The notes beneath the pieces are model-generated. The model was not told where the DNA came from, did no database searches, and saw nothing but the letters and a program-made list of their open reading frames with translations. 64,000 bases of DNA from Collybiopsis luxurians FD-317 M1 (lineage: Eukaryota > Basidiomycota > Agaricomycetes > Agaricales > Omphalotaceae), in the NCBI GenBank assembly GCA_000827265.1, contig KN834792.1, positions 186,001-250,000 of the forward strand, in the 5' to 3' direction. This document shows, piece after piece, positions 61,295 through 64,000 of the stretch (its first letter is position 1; the number at the start of each line of letters is the position of its first letter). Both the position numbers and the translations under genes were made by a program.

Positions 61295-62861
61295 ATGGCA
61301 AAAAATCTGTTCTCCGTGCCCATCTTTTTCATCGCCTTCCGTGAAACTCTGGAGGCGGCAATCATCGTTTCAGTTTTGCTGAGTCTTGCTCAGCAGATTG
61401 CCTACGAAGAACCTTCACGGTTGGTTCATACTGCAAACATCACTGAAACTAATGGTGAAAAAGAACGTAGTACAGCTGCGGCTGATGAGGAGATCCGTCG
61501 TCGTCGCCTCATTCGAAAGTTGCGTATTCAGGTTGGTAATCTTGAGATTCGCCGAGATATTCTGTTCACCCGACATTCTTCAGATATTAGCAGGTGCAGG
61601 TATAGGCCTTTTCATTGCAACGTCGGTCGGAGCTGCGTAAGTTTACTTACGGAAGTGGAGGATGCCCGGCTAATTCAGACGCTACCTGATAGTTTTATTA
61701 CGGTGTGGTTCACTCGAGCGTCCAACCTTTGGGCAAAAACCGAGGCGCTCTGGGAAGGTACTCTCCAGCGAGCATCCCTTGCGCTCGCTAACTCCCCTCT
61801 CAGGCATTTTCGATGTCATCGCCTCGATTATGATCTTCATGATGGGAGTCGGCATGCTCAAGATGGATCGAGGTATGCCCTACTTCACCACTCTTTAGTC
61901 TTCGTGTATGCATGACTAACTCCAACTAAACTAGCCAAGGCAAAGTGGCGGCTGAAGCTTCAGCGCGCCTTCAATGACCGCATCGAGGGTGACAAAGATG
62001 GGAAAGCCGGAAAATGGGTTCTACTGATCCTCCCTCTCGTCACCGTTTTGCGAGAAGGCAAGTCATTTGTTCAGTTTAAATCACCATATCGTCGACGTTC
62101 AAGCAGGTCTCGAGGCAGTCATATTCGTTGGAGGAGTTTCTCTAGGCCAGCCCGCGACTTCAATACCAATCGCAGCTATCGTCGGTCTGATATGTGGTCT
62201 AGTGGTCGGATTCCTCATCTATCAGTTCGGCAGCCGCACAAGTGAGCACACGAGTGTTGTTTTTATCCTCAGACCTGGAATGACCGACCCGTTTGAAAAG
62301 CTTTAAATATTTTCCTAATTGCAATGACAAACTTTCTGTTGCTTATCGGCGCCGGACTTTTCTCTAGAGGTGTATGGGCTTTCCAGGAAAACGCCTTCAA
62401 TGATCTTCTCGGTGCCGATGTAGACGAGACAGGAGGCGACGGTCCAGGCTCTTTCAACGTCCAAGGAAACGTATGGCATTTGGATTGCTGTAATCCCGAG
62501 GACAACTTCGATAATTCCGGCTGGACCATCTTCAATGCCATATTCGGATGGACAAACAGCGCAGCTCTCGGCTCAATATTGAGCTACGTACTCTATTGGG
62601 TCGTTGTAATCATAACTTTAATCTTCATGAAATTTAGGGAGGTACGTGTGTCGACTTTGTGCTGGCTCATATCCCTCGTGTTAATGACGACCCATTTGTG
62701 CGCATCAGGGTCGAACCACTCTTTTCGGGTACGAATCTTCTGTAGGTCGTAGCCGTCGCATCCGTCGCGAAAAAGCAGCTGTACAGAGCTCTTCTACTGA
62801 GATTATGGAACCGTCGAAATCTATTAGCGACAGCGGCGAAGCATCGGGTTTACCGAGGTAG
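61295..62861 (+). CDS. FTR1: High-affinity iron permease Ftr1
   Basis: Eight exons (61295-61531, 61584-61636, 61693-61757, 61804-61872, 61935-62057, 62107-62241, 62301-62641, 62709-62861) encode 391 residues. Both REXLE motifs are present: RETLE at residues 16-20 and REGLE at about 181-185. About seven transmembrane segments surround a charged cytosolic loop (EEIRRRRLIRKLR). The NVWHLDCCNPEDN-type loop before the last helices is typical of fungal Ftr1. Ftr1 takes up iron after oxidation by the ferroxidase Fet3 at the plasma membrane. The intron inside REGLE starts GCAAGT (GC-AG) and must be spliced to keep the motif. The ATG at 61295 gives the normal N-terminus; 61205 is an in-frame alternative. 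No FET3 is seen within the window. Confidence 0.94.
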
Positions 62862-63143
62862 TATTCTAGCCATTTGGCTGTATATACCAGTTTTGCGTTC
62901 TGTTGACACATAAAGCTGCCAGTGTCTGTTAGCCTTACCATGCGATAAGCTCTCGCTCTGGACCGATTGAGAGGCAGAACGGAAAAAGCATGGCTGAAAT
63001 AGGCCAAACGAAGAGAAGCCTAGCATTCTGACAGTAAGAGCGATCACGAGTCTGTCACGAGTCTGTCACGAAAAGAGTATCCATTTGCAAGAATAATACT
63101 GAAAGCGAACGATATTCCAATCCGTACGCGCGAGTATTATTTA
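62862..63143. other. Short convergent intergenic region
   Basis: Lies between the stop codons of FTR1 and the DUF6534 gene. It contains a doubled GAGTCTGTCAC near 63048-63070. No gene. Confidence 0.4.
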
Positions 63144-64000
63144 TCAGACCATAGCAACATTATCTTCATCCGCTTTCTTCATCGAATGCATGGGGTTGAA
63201 GAGTTTGGTAGGGCTTCCGATAATCTGAGTCATAGACGAATTAGCATCGTCGTTCTCCCCCAAACTTCCCTCCTTGACTGCCGGATCGTTGCTGTTCCCA
63301 CTTCTGGACAAGCCTCCTGTTCGCAGCATCTGATTAACTCGGGGCATGAGATAAGGACGGTTTTGCTCGACGTCAACGTCTCTCGTCTCGTGGGACTCCA
63401 CTTGAACAAAGATATGAGATGGAGACGTCGAGGATCTTTCGCCCTGTGCACACCGACCGTTAGGTCATGATCAAATCTCATATGCTGTACTACTGACCCG
63501 TTTACGAGTACCGACATTGACATCCCCAGTGGTAATGATATTGGCCGGCATACTGTTTGAATCTCCAAATTTGCTTCGTGGTGTGCTATAGTTCCAAGCC
63601 CCGCGAGAGTTCAGGCTGCTCATGACCGAATTTGTGTATAGTTTTGCCAGAGGAAAGTTGAAGATGAGGTGTCTATGGGAGAGACTCAGCGTTAGCTTCA
63701 ATCTACGAGCAGCAGATCCAGGTTAGATGCTGACGTTCCGGTGGGCTAGATATTCATCGTTACAAAGGCAATCTGGGAGAATATTAAATGGACCACGTAC
63801 GTCAATTAAGAAGAACACGAGGTCGAGTGTCGCGCAGAGGGCAGTAACGAACCCAGTCTGAACGGTGACTAGTTGAAGGCAAAAAGATTTGAGTGCGAGA
63901 GAGAGGGAGCAATATTGAGCGACTTACGCCGAATAATGCGATCCACCAGTTCGTCAGATGCTTGGAAACCAGTCTTATGCTTTCGCTGGTGGGCAGGCTG
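63144..64000 (-). CDS. DUF6534-type membrane protein, 3' part (runs off the window)
   Basis: Partial gene on the minus strand. Exons visible: 64000-63928 (SDELVDRIIR), 63868-63801 (TVQTGFVTALCATLDLVFFLID), 63672-63498 (HLIFNFPLAKLYTNSVMSSLNSRGAWN) and 63443-63144 (polar C-terminal tail). These are the last transmembrane segments and the LYTNSLLSSLNSR signature of DUF6534, a mushroom-specific seven-helix family of unknown function, possibly receptor-like. The join between 63801 and 63672 is not resolved in phase; a tiny exon near 63749 (ATTGCCTTT) may lie there. The N-terminal helices are beyond position 64000. The tail is Ser/Asn-rich and cytosolic by family topology. Confidence 0.75.

Overview
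The window is nuclear DNA from a filamentous basidiomycete, most likely an Agaricomycete. Genes are split by many short introns (mostly 50-65 nt, GT-AG with a few GC-AG). Several protein families are typical of mushrooms: a DUF6535 membrane domain fused to ankyrin repeats, DUF6533- and DUF6534-type membrane proteins, and an F-box protein of the mushroom type. A secreted CBM1-GH10 xylanase points to a plant-biomass degrader. There is one tRNA gene (tRNA-Phe with an intron), no rRNA, no CRISPR and nothing bacterial. Exon joins were worked out by eye from splice signals, reading-frame phase and family conservation.

Layout. 0-20.6 kb is gene-dense: DUF6535-ankyrin protein (-), an orphan C-terminal piece of an adenylating enzyme (+), tRNA-Phe (+), an Erv46/ERGIC3-type ER-Golgi cargo receptor (-), an F-box protein (-), a Cdh1/fizzy-related APC/C activator (-), a damaged tandem pair of DUF6533 membrane-protein genes (+), a second Erv46 paralogue (-), the SM protein Vps45 (-), a GSKIP-domain protein (+) and an OGFr-domain protein (-). 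20.6-33.4 kb and 34.6-46.3 kb are gene-poor, about 24 kb in total. They hold diverged repeats, simple repeats, G-rich tracts and an imperfect palindrome, and are interrupted only by an Ecl1-type zinc-binding regulator at 33.4-34.6 kb. 46.3-64 kb is gene-dense again: two O-methyltransferase paralogues in opposite orientation flanking a Cdc25-type RasGEF, a 660-bp TA-flanked MITE, a GH10 xylanase, a relic of eIF4G, a relic of serine palmitoyltransferase LCB2, the iron permease FTR1, and the 3' part of a DUF6534 gene running off the window.

Functional themes. Housekeeping trafficking (two Erv46 copies, Vps45), cell-cycle and nutrient signalling (Cdh1, RasGEF, Ecl1, GSKIP) and nutrient acquisition (xylanase, FTR1) sit beside fast-evolving mushroom families. 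Duplication followed by decay recurs: two Erv46 genes, two O-methyltransferases, a DUF6533 tandem, and broken pieces of eIF4G, LCB2 and an adenylating enzyme. The most unusual gene-structure signals are a putative 2-nt exon in the xylanase gene, a 9-nt exon conserved between the DUF6533 copies, and four GC-AG introns, one of them at a site where the paralogue keeps GT. I did not find a convincing new multi-gene system.
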